Origin: Flammula alnicola
Taxonomy: Eukaryota > Basidiomycota > Agaricomycetes > Agaricales > Strophariaceae
NCBI GenBank assembly: GCA_015499995.1
Contig: JADNRV010000409.1
Coordinates: 1-38,029 of the forward strand
Direction: 5' to 3'
DNA: 38,029 nt
In this document: positions 11,090 to 21,723 of the stretch, in pieces
Numbering within the stretch: the stretch's first letter is position 1
How the letters are laid out: every line of letters begins with the position of its first letter
Made by a program: the position numbers and the translations under genes
The notes under the pieces: model-generated
What the model was told of the DNA's origin: nothing
Databases searched by the model: none
Seen by the model: only the letters and a program-made list of their open reading frames with translations

Positions 11090-12401
11090 ATCTTGCACTC
11101 AAGGTTCAACCCAACCCATTGACGGGGCAAGTTGATGTTTCAGACGTCACACAGTACGTGCTCGTTCAGACCAAACTTCATCGTTATTCCAATTGGTTTC
11201 TTTTCAGATATATAACCTCGACGATCCAGAGATGCAACGTGCACTAGAGACATCCATGGTACCACACAAACAGCAAAAAAAGAGAAGAAAACTGTTTCAT
11301 TTAGTATCAATTTCTCCAAACTGCCCGTTCAACCGCCTAGCGTCTGGCTCATCAACCTGCAGTTCAAACGCCTCCGGCTGAAGCGAATCAACCTGGTGTA
11401 CAGCCGGCTTTTGATCTGCACTGTCATATTAAGTGCGGGCCAGGGATGGAGTTCGGTGCTTACCGCGATGTGAAAGAATGCTTTGGCCTGCCTGACTCGA
11501 AGGAGGTCGAACGCTGAGCGCTGAGCACTGAAATCATTATTCGTTTCATTTGTGTTCTGGTAGTGATATAATCTCATTATTGCAACTTCATCCGGCGCGG
11601 TTCAATCGCCAAACCCTACCCTATATTCGAGACATGCCTTCCGAACTTGCTCGTCATCTCAAACAACCTCAAGCAGCACGAGGCAGCCCTACGACCTTTC
11701 CTTGATTCCCTCCCCTCCCCTTATAAATGGGGAATGCAATCTCCGGAGCTCGAAGACAAGTCCAACGAATTCTCCTACCAGAAATCGCAAGAGCTGTTCA
11801 GGCTTAATATGAAGCTTGCAGCCGACCGAAAGGAGGGGGGAACAGCGCCTTTGGAAAGAAAATGAGAGGCTGCTATTCAGGCGGATGAAAAGCTGTCGAC
11901 CACTTGGAGAAGGCGCTGTATGGCCTCAAGGATGGAGAATACGAGAAGGATAAACAGGCGAGGAGCCTTGCTGCTGTTTGCTGCGCGAATTGTGCAGCAG
12001 CTATAGCAGGCTTTTAGAAGGGGAAGGTTCTGATGTGCTAGGCGCCTGCCACTGTGATACGTTGTGCGCTATTGGACTAGATCCAGATTATGCGAAAGGG
12101 TCTGTTGTTGCGTCCTTGTTAAATCTTGACCGAACTCGCTATTTACCTCTTTATTCTCATTAGGTACGTCCGGCTGTCTCGTACTCACGAAGCCCTTGGA
12201 AATTCTATCAGGGCTGAGGAAGCCATCGGCAGAGCTCTGCTCCGCTTTCAGGTCGAGAACCGTCAAGGCCTTATCAATCACTTGATATCGCTTCAAATGG
12301 GCAGCCGCGGTTTTCCTGAGGAGGACGAAGCGTTCGAGAAATGGTTGCAAAATATTCTGGTTGATGACTCACAACGTGCCGAGCAGATGCGACCCGTATG
12401 A
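11090..12401 (+). pseudogene. Decayed tandem copy of the TPR gene
   Basis: Pieces of the upstream TPR gene recur in the same order and orientation: QPNPLTGQVDVSDVTQ (near 11110), YNLDDPEMQRALE (near 11215), FSKLPVQPPSVWLINLQF (near 11310), FDLHCHIKCGPGMEFG (near 11430), ECFGLPDSKEVER (near 11480), ISNNLKQHEAALRPFLDSLP (near 11660) and a long C-terminal block from 12165 (YVRLSRTHEALG, GLINHLISLQMGSRGFPEED) to TGA 12399-12401. The copy is broken. A frame change follows the A-rich run near 11270-11290, because the block starting FSKLP lies in another frame from the one before it. The frames stop at 11379-11381, 11515-11517 and 11863-11865. The N-terminal exon is not recognisable. Intron positions, for example before YVRL, are still visible. 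Confidence 0.85.
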
Positions 12402-12730
12402 CCGTTGTGGGGCAAGAGACTCGGATGCGATGAGCGCCAGACGAAAAGGGGGTAGACCTCTTTTTCTCAGTTTTCCTTCGCTCTCAAGAGGCGATTCAGA
12501 AAGCATACATTGGCTGTTTCTACGACGCTTATCACTTAGTTTTTCGTAGACTATTTGTGGACTGTGGCGCTCGTGCCGAAAGTTTCTCTGTGGTTTGTTG
12601 CGGGGTCATCAGTCGCCAATATTCACCGATAATTCCCCTTATGTTCGCCTCTCACGTGCCCTCTGACGCCCACAAAGTTGCAACTTCGCTCTGGCCGCCA
12701 TTCTTGAACTACAGCCACATATCTACAACT
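12402..12730. other. Non-coding gap
   Basis: Between the TPR pseudogene and the helicase fragment. Short open frames at 12361-12549 and 12557-12739 have no recognisable domain. I see nothing further. Confidence 0.4.
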
Positions 12731-13204
12731 CTACGATAGCAAAACCGTTCGCCTGTACCAACTCTCCGTTTCCTGATCTAACCGGTCGAGCCGCTCTCCT
12801 TCATACAGGAGTTCTGGATCGTGTGTTTTCTTGAACACGTCAAAATCACGAAGCAGGCGGATTGTGACTGTCTCCCGTCCTGAACTCCTTGATAACGCGA
12901 CGTAGAGGTTGAAAAGACTAAGCGTACCCCTCGGCGGAGGAGCGATGTCGACCAGCACGTAGCTAATGGTCTGACCTTGACAGCGGTAGTCCGTGCAGGC
13001 ATATGCTGCCGTAATGGGAAACTGGCATCTTCGGACAGTACGTAGTCCCGCCTTTCCTCCCCTCGTTGGCATTCTTACCCGGTATGTGGATGTCAATGAA
13101 GGTTCGGTCAAGGATTTTGCAGGGTCAACACGTGACTCGTCAGAGAAGATAAACCACCTCACCATAGTGACCATACATTGATACAACCATACCCATGTCT
13201 TCAC
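12731..13204 (-). pseudogene. C-terminal fragment of a PIF1-like (mobile-element) helicase
   Basis: The minus strand carries an open frame of 157 residues matching the end of the PIF1-type helicases common in agaric genomes. Markers are RRCQFPITAAYACTDYRCQG (the 2B/motif V region), ISYVLVDIAPPP, LSLFNLYVALSRSSGRE (helicase motif VI region) and IRLLRDFDVFKKTHDPELL. The Walker A and B part that must precede it is absent, because sequence upstream (above 13150) turns into the promoter and first exon of a divergent gene. This is therefore a truncated copy without ATPase core. Such helicases are usually linked to Helitron-like elements; the link here is inference, as no element ends were identified. 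Confidence 0.75.
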
Positions 13205-14279
13205 CTCAACCCACTCCCGACGGCACCCCCGCAGAACATCTGCACCGTCGCCTCGAAGCAGACAGGCAGAAGTTACTCCACTCCGGAATCTACCTAGGAG
13301 AAGCCGATCACTCTTTCCTTGAAGACGCTACCTGGAAGCGCCTGGGAAGGGGATACCAGCTCATGACCAACGCATCGGTGGAAACCACAACCACGGAAAA
13401 CACCGACACCAAGGAACCTGGAGATGATGATCCGAACTCCTCGGTGGAGCAGGCAATCTTTTCAGTCGTCGTACAGATCGGTTACGACGACTGTTGGTTG
13501 ACTCCCTGTCGCCACTGGAAGGGTCCCACCCAATTCACCAAGGAATTTGAAGATATCAAGTTAACTTTTCAAGGGGAGCGGCCCAACCACGAAGTCTTCT
13601 CCCAGGACTTCACCGCTGCAATCAATAATATTCGCGAGCTCATCAACACGCAGATCACAGCCGTTGGATCTGCCCCTAACGCTGTGTTACGCGGGTTCCT
13701 CTCACATTCCCGGGCGAACAATGCCGACGTACTGAAGTTCAGACACGTCGTCTTCGAGGTAAGTCGTGGTTATTAACATAAAAGGATTACTTTGCTGACC
13801 TACAAATTTACAGAAAGTGGATGGATATGACTCCGACACTGCGTCGGAAACAGAGGGTGTGTCCTCATACTACACATTTTACCTAGGATGCTGATGAAAG
13901 ACATTCTCCAGATGTCTATACTCTCGCCGGATGGCCGATCATTCACCCAGAAGCAGAGAACGCAAGGCAGGAGATGATGAGAGGGAAAGCTCATCAAGTA
14001 GTTCCTCTGCCCGCCTATGATATCAAGGGCAATCTCATAAGGCCTGACAAGTACAAGGAGGCGCTCGCAGGCGCCCTGGTTCGTGTCTCGTTCACGATGG
14101 CACATTGGTACATTACCTCCGGCAGCGAACTAGCTAACTCCTTCGTGGCGGATGTAAAAGCGATCCGGGTGTTAACAGATCCCACCCCGAAGAGCCCCAG
14201 GAAACGCAGAACCGCCAAACAAGAGACTGAACTTCCCTCTCCGTCGAAGCGCCGCAGGACGGGCGGTCTTGCAACGTGA
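13195..14279 (+). CDS. Hypothetical protein, helicase-linked agaric family
   Basis: A spliced gene of about 324 residues with exons 13195-13758, 13814-13856 and 13912-14279, all in phase. Its ATG overlaps the 5' edge of the truncated helicase frame, which runs the other way. The N-terminal half has no motif I know (GIYLGEADHSFLEDATWKRL). The C-terminal half contains GWPIIHPEAE, PLPAYDIKGNLI, VSFTMAHWYI and FVADVKAIRVL, followed by a basic tail with PKSPRKRRTAK and SPSKRRR, a likely nuclear signal. I recall this layout from large lineage-specific families in agaric genomes that often sit beside PIF1-like helicases. No catalytic residues are recognised. Function unknown; nuclear DNA-associated role is inference. 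Confidence 0.7.
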
Positions 14280-16062
14280 TGTTATTCGAGTAGTAATAGT
14301 CCCATAGCCGCCCTATGATTGCGAGATTCTCTGAGGGCTGGGGGCCCGGACAAACAAAGCCAAATTTTCCGGGGCACAAGTATAAAGAAATGCGGGCCTG
14401 ACAATATGTACATCTCTCCTATCTCTGTTATTTCTTCCTTGACACCTTTCAAAATTCATATATGAGTAGACCCTATTGTATTCTATGCAGAAAAAAGTCC
14501 CTTTGAATCCACATTTTAGTCTTATAAGCTAATTTGCCCTTTTCACGGGAAATCATGTATTAACAGTGTGATAATCGTCTTTCTTTCGTATTTTCTGTCT
14601 CGTTGTATTTAATAGTCGTCCAATTTGAAGCATACTGGGCTTGCAGAAGTAGAATACAATACCCACCAGCTAGGATGGCGCTTCCCCCCCAGGAGCAGAT
14701 CCTTAATAATAATTTGGATTCCATTTGCTCTACCTAAATATCCAAATTAGCAAGCAAGCAAGGTTGCAGCTGCCAACGGCAGCAACTACTCTTTAGGAGA
14801 TGTGCCGAACATTGTGGCTGATGGATTGCACCTAGTGATGGAAGGGAACGGCGAATAAATCCCGTATCTTGCAAGCCCTTCTTCAGTCATGTTGTTTGAA
14901 TCGTGGATGGACTCAGGGTACTGTGCAGTCAATATAAACCTTGCTCAGAGCTTGCACAAACAAATTCCTCGATCGCCGGACCGAGTGTCTCCGAGCATAC
15001 TGTATTGCCATTTCAGGATGTGGCGCTTGGCGATATTTGTCCTCGATCCTCCTCCACTCATACCAGAATATGGCGACGTATACACGATATTGCATCCCAC
15101 TTAGCAAGTCAATACTGCTGTTCTTTCCACCAAATGCAAGTCTTACAGACGGGGAAAACAACGAGACCGAGGGCCGCGTCGTTCTGGTCACGATCAAACA
15201 ATCCCAGTAAGTTGCCTCGTTTTCTTCGGGATTGAGGCTAATATCGGTGCTTTCAGTCAGGATACAATGAAGGAGATAACAACGTTTTTCGTTGCGCAAT
15301 ACGAAATTACGGTAAGTAGGTTAATATATCTCCCCAATAATGTTTCACTCAATGAAGCATGCTCTACCCAATTTCGACACTCAGAAAACTATTGAAAGCC
15401 TTGTTTTCGCGCATATATTCACCTATTTACCGCCCGAGGTCAGAATCCAAGGCTTAGGATACATTATAACAGGAAGTGAGTTGACTTTATATTCGTCGAA
15501 AGATGGAATAAGCACTCAAGAAAGGTCTGATAACTCTAGAACGAAAAACTTGGAATTATGGGAAAACTTTGAAGCTCAAATGGGGCGAGAAAACAGTCCG
15601 CCCTTGTGAGGACAAATGGACCTTTATATTTGAGACTGTACCAGTCAACGAGAAATAAGGAGGCCATTCCGAAAAGGACATAAGTTACACTTACAGAGCT
15701 AGCACAATCCAATTTATCCAGGTTCCAAAAAATTACTACAGGCTCGGCCACGTATAAAACTCTGGGTTCTATTTTCTGCCTCCCATAATGTTGTTGCCAG
15801 TGTAATTTTTGCATCATATCTTCGGAATCTATCACGTGACCTTTGGATGGACGTGACGCGCTAAGAATCAGAGTGAGTCAGTAGGGTTGCGTATCTAAGT
15901 GGGGGTTTTTATACCAGGTGTAATTTACATAGGTAATTTACAGTAAATTACTACTTATATACATCTTGGGAGGAAGGTCATGTATATAATGTATATAATG
16001 TCCAAGGGTAATAAGCAATACTGCCCAACGAAACCGCCAGACAGTCACGGTTATTGCAATGG
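14280..16062. other. Long non-coding stretch
   Basis: About 1.8 kb with stop-rich frames. Short open frames at 14903-15235 and 15340-15609 (+) and 14913-15299 (-) give no recognisable domain. The right end (15915-15965) has GTAATTTAC motifs described separately. I see no RNA gene. Confidence 0.45.
15920..15951. repeat. GTAATTTAC repeat cluster with hairpin (left copy)
   Basis: GTAATTTACAT at 15920-15930 is followed by GTAATTTAC (15933-15941), one A, and GTAAATTAC (15943-15951), a perfect 9-bp inverted repeat. The same words recur at 16618-16649. Confidence 0.6.
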
Positions 16063-16538
16063 CCCAAGTTGGAGGGTATTATAGAAATGCAAGGCCTTCA
16101 CGAGTGCGTACTTACCCTGCTCTGCCTCTTGCAATGCTTTCTAACCTTATTATCTCAGGTCCGAAAATTAGCCCACCCGAATCCTGTCATCAAATTCTTC
16201 GACGTTGAACGGCTCCTACGATCAATCGACGACGAGGGTGCAAGCGCAAAGCTGGATCCAACTACGATGAATCCGATGACAAAGAAGACGCTGATCTGTC
16301 GAGGATGCTCGCAGATGATGGTCCTTCAAGCACCGGCCCCATCACAATTGGCCATACCCTACCAGCAGAGGGCGACGACGAGGATATTGACATGGCATCC
16401 GTCGAGCTTGAAGAGATTTTGGCAGACGGCCCGGTGGTTAGGAAGGTAGCGAAAGCTGCCTTTTTGTCGGAGAAAGTCATGGTTGGCAGTGAGGAGAAGG
16501 AGGAGAGTGGTGTATTTGAATTGCCATCGTGGGTATAG
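16063..16538 (+). pseudogene. Unidentified small gene or gene fragment, apparently frameshifted
   Basis: A possible first exon starts MAQVGGYY near 16059 and leads to donor GTGCGT at 16104. The intron has CTAAC and ends CTCAG near 16158. The next exon reads VRKLAHPNPVIKFFDVERLL then RSIDDEG. Near 16235-16245 the sensible coding content moves to another frame (CKRKAGSNYDESDDKEDADL ... GDDEDIDMASVELEEILADG ... ELPSWV), which ends at TAG 16536-16538. No splice sites explain the switch, so a single-base indel is likely. The second part is acidic and Lys-rich. Family not recognised. It lies between two GTAATTTAC repeat clusters, so it could be cargo of a small element. Confidence 0.4.
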
Positions 16539-16617
16539 TGACGAGAAACCCTTCGTCGTCGCGCTGCTCGACGCTGCGGTTCTGCTGCCTAGAAGGTCAC
16601 GTGCATCCTAAAAAAAC

Positions 16618-16649
16618 GTAATTTACAGTACACTTTTTGTAATTTACAT
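16618..16649. repeat. GTAATTTAC repeat cluster (right copy)
   Basis: GTAATTTACAGTA at 16618-16630 and GTAATTTACAT at 16639-16649 repeat the words of the cluster at 15920-15951, in swapped order. Confidence 0.6.
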
Positions 16650-16826
16650 TAGCGGAAAATTGGATATGTATATTACATAATTACATACACCCTCCGGACT
16701 TATATACGCAACGCTATGAGTCAGGGTGTATTGCCACTGGCACTTACTACCTATAAGTAGTAGTAGCTTGCTCCTTCACTCCTGCCACATTGCTCAGTAT
16801 CCTTCAGAACTTTTGTCGCCACACCC

Positions 16827-16850
16827 ATGAAGTACGATGCCAACCACTGA
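16827..16850 (+). promoter_or_regulatory. Upstream ORF overlapping the DNAJC17-like start
   Basis: ATG at 16827 opens a 7-codon frame (MKYDANH) ending at TGA 16848-16850. The main ATG at 16837 lies inside it in another frame. If the transcript includes it, the uORF could lower or condition translation of the main frame; this is inference. Confidence 0.4.
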
Positions 16851-18183
16851 AGAAGAAATTAACCCTTACGAACTGCTCAATGTCAAGACCGAGTCAACTG
16901 AGCAAGAGATTCGGACAGCATACAGGCAGAGGTCGTTGAAAGTTCATCCAGACAGGGTATGCAAACCCAATTCCTCATACTATTGTATTTATGGCTTACT
17001 TGGATAAATAGAATCCCAACAACCCAGATGCAGGTAAGTACCCCCAAATTCCATACGAGGTTCGGTGCTGAAGATATCGCTTGACCCACAGCACGGAAAT
17101 TCCATGAGCTCAACCAGGCTTATGAACTCCTGCTTGACCCTCTGCGCCGATTGGCGCTCGATGCTAAATTGCGCGTAAAACAGGCCCGAGCCGAAAGGTT
17201 CAAGTCTTATGATAACAAGCGTAGGAATCTGGTGGAAGAGCTCGAGGAGAGGGAGCGATCGTTCAAGAAGGCACGGATGGAGAAACAGAAGGAAGAAGTG
17301 GAGACATGGCGCGAGACGGAGCGAATTAAGGAGGAGGGCAAGAGGCTGAGGGAACAGAAGGAGAAAGAGATGATGGGGAGGATGAAAGTGAGCCAGCAGG
17401 AGGAGACCATGAAGGAGAAGGAGGAAGATGAAGAGGCACCACCCGCTATGGGTAAGTTTCATGTCCTGTCAACCATTTCTTGTTAGATATATCCTAACTC
17501 ATGACAGATTCGCTTGACACAACTGTCCGCCTGAAATACCCTCTGAAGACATATCCAAACCTCACCACTCCGGGGGCGATTTCAGCCCTCCTCTCGCGCT
17601 TCGGTACAACCGACGAGTCCTCCATCGTGCTTTCTCTTTCACTCAAAAGCAAAAACGGCTCTGAGAAGCCTAATAAACCACCCAAAACCGGCAGTGCGCT
17701 CGTGCCATTCAAACAGATTGGAGAGGCCTTTGCGGCAGTCTGTGCCAGCGGGCGGAAGGAATTGGGGATGGACGGCGTGAAGATTACCTGGGTGAACGGG
17801 AAAGAGCCCGAAGTCTTGGGATGGTTACGAAGGATGGGCAAGTTGGGTGCTGCGCCTGGGGCTGGAACACAACCGACATCGGCCTCACCCAACGACGCCA
17901 GCATTAAAGCTGACCTGCCACAAAACTCATCAAGGAACATGTCGTCCGACCAGTTCTCATCTTTTCCGTCTACGTTTGTATGCATATTTCCTCTGCATTT
18001 CGTGACTTGCAACTGAATTTTCTTCTTGATTTATTACAGCCCGAAACATTCCCAGCACAGGAGCCGCCGTCAGGACCTGCTGCTCCAGGCATCGACTACG
18101 AATCAATTACGCTCATGCGTATGCGACAGGCCGAGCGAGAGCGCCTGGAAAGGGAAATATTAGAACAGGAAGCGAATGAGTAA
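16837..18183 (+). CDS. DNAJC17: DNAJC17 / Cwf23-type J-protein with RRM
   Basis: A nuclear, spliceosome-associated Hsp40 of about 371 residues. Exons: 16837-16956, 17012-17033, 17092-17451, 17508-17977 and 18040-18183. The J domain is N-terminal, residues 9-71 (NPYELLNVKTES), with the HPD motif at 37-39 split from the next helix by an intron. A highly charged coiled coil follows (about 75-160, from ARAERFKSYDNKRRNLVEEL through a run of Glu/Lys/Arg). Then comes an RRM-like domain from about 168 (TTVRLKYPLKTYPN, SIVLSLSLKSK, FAAVC, VKITWVNG), a disordered linker, and a C-terminal helix YESITLMRMRQAERERLE. J domain, coiled coil, RRM and this tail in this order match DNAJC17 and fission yeast Cwf23, which act in pre-mRNA splicing. 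Length fits. Confidence 0.92.
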
Positions 18184-18319
18184 TTTGTGGCCGAACTTTC
18201 TGGGTGGATGATGGGTTCATGAGGAGCAGGCATTGATTTTGCAGGAGGTATGCGCAAAAAAACATGCATGAAATCTATCCAATCGAAATTTATCTTCATC
18301 TTTCTTGGTCAAATAGACA

Positions 18320-18685
18320 TTACCAGGAGGCATAATCATCCACGGACGGGACTTTGAGCTGGCAAATGCGAACGTACGGCAGTATACGACGGAGCAGTAC
18401 CCCATCCATCGACCCTCGGCATTGCCCATATACAATGCGAGGACTCGGAGGAGCGAGGACTACTATCCTATCCGACTCTTGCTCAGGATACCACTGTCAT
18501 TTCGAGCGATACTCCACCCGATATAAAAGGCGGAAGTCAGCAAGGTATGAGGTGGCCAGAAAATCTTCTTCATCTGCGAAGTCGGCGTCCATCTTCTCCT
18601 TATATGCCGCGAATTCGAATTCAGCTCTGCATTCGAAGCTTTGATCGTACCCGTAAGCAGCGTGAAGATTATCACGGGTTTCAAG
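18320..18685 (-). pseudogene. Unidentified minus-strand reading frame with one internal stop
   Basis: From a possible acceptor TAG (18688-18686) the frame reads LETRDNLHAAYGYDQSFECR and on to DADFADEEDFLATSYLADFR and LLYRVEYRSK. It meets TGA at 18499-18497, then continues QWYPEQESDRIVVLAPPSPR to DDYASW and TAA 18322-18320. The amino-acid make-up looks protein-like on both sides of the stop. I do not recognise the family, and chance cannot be excluded for 122 codons with one stop. Confidence 0.3.
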
Positions 18686-18730
18686 CTAGCTGCTGTTGAC
18701 TCGTGGACCCTCTGAGTCCTTTTCAACTAT

Positions 18731-20084
18731 ACTTGGGCGACCTTACTTCTTGCCATTGCCTCCTTTTCCCGGAAGCCGCGCATCGCACAACTCGAAATAT
18801 ATCGACTTCACCTCAGAGACGCCAGAAAACGGGCTGGCAGAAACTTAACGGATTACGTAATTGGTGCCTCTTCCCGCCTTGTACAGAGTAGTACTCGCTT
18901 AACTACTTACCTTTATTTCTCCCCATCGCCGCGTATCGGTTTGCACCCTTAATCTATCGCATCGCTGCACACGCGTTCAACGTTCCAGTTACAACCTTGT
19001 TGGTACATTATTGCATTCACAACACAGCTTTTAATAAAGAGCGTGCCTTGCACAACCCCCCGACCTTTCATACTGACGACCAGTTTATTTATTACTCTCA
19101 GAGTTTCTGTTTGAAGGATTCGAGTTCCGCCTCCAACTGCTGATCGAACCCTCATACTGGGGGTCGGCAATTCCCTATATGGTCGTGGCAATGGTTTGTC
19201 ACACGCCATCAGGCGCGGCGTCACAAAACCTGGTACACGCCGTGACACACGCTACCCGAAGCGCCGCATTGCGCTCCTGCCTCCTCCCCCACTTCTGGCC
19301 ATATTTGAGCCGCTGCCTATACACAAATTATGTTCTAATTAATAATAGCTAATTATAGGATTATAAATATGCCATTTTGAAGCAAAATAGGGTGCTACCT
19401 GCTTCAGGACAGACTTATTATAGGTCTAAAATTCAGCAAAAGCTTATAGAAACCTCCAAAACCTGTTATCGCACCTTCTTCCAATACTAAAAGATAATTT
19501 TTAACATATTTAGAAAAAATTGTTCATGTTAAAATTTTTATATCGGTGCTCTGATGCCTAAAAGTCGCAATTTTGAAGGCATATTTCAGCAACCACTTCC
19601 TTAAATCACAATTCCCCTGTACAAATCAAAGATTAATAGTATATAAACATTTTTTGTTACTGCAACTTAGATGGAAAGTTCGTTGCCGAAGAGTCTATAG
19701 CCTTGGAAGTTGGGGTTCACAAATGAGACTAATTTGGCAGAGGATTTTGTTCAAGGAGGTCATTGAAAAATAAGAATTATATGTAGAGGTGTCTAATATG
19801 TAGCTTATGCAATTTAATGACCTTCCAAAGTGTCTCCGCGCTGCAGCGAACGTTGTGGAAGATTTGGCGGCCGTGGGTCACTTGGTTTTAGCGCGCGCAT
19901 GCGTCACATATGCTGTCACGGTACGTGATGTTAGCGGGGATTGCCGACCCCCACTCATACGATGCACCATTTCGGATACCTATCTGCACCAACCATGGCC
20001 TACCCTTTGCCATTCTTCCCCCAACATTGGTCCCACCTTTCCGAAACCTTTTCGCCCATCTCATCACAATCCTGAACCATCCAG
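18731..20084. other. Non-coding stretch with an AT-rich island
   Basis: 18.7-19.3 kb is ordinary intergenic DNA. From about 19310 to 19800 the base composition shifts sharply to AT (runs such as TTCTAATTAATAATAGCTAA and TAAAATTTTTATATC) and no frame is open for long. The sequence then returns to normal GC. A short frame MQFNDLPKCLRAAANVVEDL at 19807 with a donor GTACGT near 19920 is the only protein-like piece, and its link to the metacaspase fragment downstream is unclear. Confidence 0.45.
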
Positions 20085-20563
20085 AAAACTCTCTTGATCG
20101 GTGTTCAGGAGGTGCGAGGGTGCGAACGGTCATCAACTCTAGAGAATGTGGACATGATGACTACAGGGGACGGTACCGCAACATTTACTCCGAGAGGGAA
20201 GCTCAAGGGGAAGCGGAATGGCAAGAAAAAGCAGGCGAGTGGTTTCCTTCGACTGAGAGGGCCCCATCGCGATGTCAAGGCTATGCACGGCCTCTTGATC
20301 GGTAAGAGCTTGTTGAGATTCCCTTACGGAGCGGTGCTGATCTTTTTTGTTCTCTAGACGTTTACAAGTACGACCCCACCGACGTAGTGCTTCTCGTCGA
20401 CGATGGTGATCGAGACCAGGTACAGTCTACCAGGGAAAACATTGTACGTCGTTAGTCTTCTACGAGAATCGAGCGACGGGGGCTCATACTGTCATTACTC
20501 AGCTTTCTGAAATCAACAAACTTGTAAAAGATGCGCGCGAAGGCGATAAATTCTTCTTCCACT
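20085..20563 (+). pseudogene. Truncated metacaspase (p20 fragment)
   Basis: Three exons (about 20085-20301, 20358-20443, 20503-20563) encode the first half of a type I metacaspase p20 domain: KTLLIGVQEV, then TTGDGTATFTPRGKLKG, LRGPHRDVKAMHGLLI, DVYKYDPTDVVLLVDDGD, STRENI, LSEINKLVKDAREGDKFFFH. In the family, FFFH is directly followed by YSGHG with the catalytic His, and later by the DSCHS Cys. Here the exon ends at a GTGAGT donor after FFFH and nothing resembling YSGHG is found before the BTB gene starts at 20728. An insertion of about 45 residues separates KTLLIGV from LRGPHRD, where functional enzymes have a shorter loop. Upstream of 20085 the frame is closed by TGA, so the real N-terminus is missing or in an unseen exon. 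It cannot be an active protease. Confidence 0.75.
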
Positions 20564-20727
20564 GTGAGTAGGAGGGAATGGGGCAAGCATCAGAGTTACA
20601 TGTCACGTTCTTTCAAATGGAAGCCTCATGCAGGCGCGTGCTACAATCGCCCACAGAGATTTCCTCCTTTACATAAACGCCGTTTTGTATCTCCACCCTT
20701 GTATCCCCGCCAATTCACACCTTCAGC

Positions 20728-21723
20728 ATGAACCACTTGAATGAAACCAGCGACAAGGTTCCTCAACTTCCCATTCCCGCATGCACAGGTGAGCCCCTAC
20801 TTATATGATATACGCAATGCCCTGGTGCTTACGCCGCACAAAGTTATCGCGCACTGTCCCTTAGACGCCGACATTGTCCTCGTATCGTCCGATGGACATC
20901 GTTTCGGTACGCATTTCAGGAACTTGGGCGAATTCACTGGCGGCTTTCCACTACATATTACACCCGCCAATAAGGAAGAGGTGCCGATGCCAGATCTCGA
21001 CTCTGAAGCGCTCCCACTCTTCCTGCAATACGTCCATCATCATCGCCAACCAGATCTGAGCAATGTTTGTTTCACAACCCTAATGCAGCTCGCAGAAGCT
21101 GTAGAGAAGTATGATGTCTTTTCAGCGACGGAGATCTGCAAAGTGGAAATGGCGTGAGTTTTTTGCGATCTACTTACTGGTACAATGTCCTAATTCATGC
21201 TTCTAGCTCGCGTGTTCAACACTACAGCGTGGAGGTCTTTCAATATGCCTCCAAGCATGGTTATCGAAAATTATTGGATAACGCAGGGCTAATTGCAGTT
21301 CAAAATAAATATTTGAGTCGCCAAATCCCGGTCGGATTGGATCATCGGCCAGACATACAAGCAGCTTGGGTATGTCCTATGACATTTTTTCCTTACCACT
21401 TTCGAGGCCTTATTTCCGTGATGCAGTGTCGCTACACAGAGCATTGGCTGAGCTCTTTTGATGATTGCTACAACGAACCTCCACCAGTTCTTCACCGTGG
21501 TGGAAAGGATTATTGCCCGATGTGGCGAAAATTTAGGAATGTAGTTGTCGCACAAGTGAAGCGCGAGACCGCTATATTTTCAAGCTTTGGCCGTATAGTA
21601 GAAAGTGAGAAACGTCACCTCAAGGACTGCCGTCATTGCATCATACGCGCGGACAAATGGACGGATAAAGTGCAACGACACATATGGGACGCGGAAGATT
21701 CCCCATTTACTTCTTTCTTGTAA
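20728..21723 (+). CDS. BTB/POZ domain protein, agaric type
   Basis: About 276 residues from exons 20728-20788, 20844-21153, 21207-21369 and 21427-21723, all in phase. The BTB fold begins after a short leader with DADIVLVSSDGHRFGTHFRN, followed by FTGGFP, ALPLFLQYVHHHRQPDLSNV and LAEAVEKYDVFSA, the usual hydrophobic pattern of BTB dimer domains. The C-terminal half (CRYTEHWLSSFDDCY, CPMWRKFRNVVVAQVKRE, KDCRHCIIRADKW) is typical of the large BTB family expanded in Agaricomycetes. These proteins are thought to dimerise and may act as Cullin-3 adaptors, but no adaptor partner domain is seen. Its start lies 165 bp after the broken metacaspase. Confidence 0.85.
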
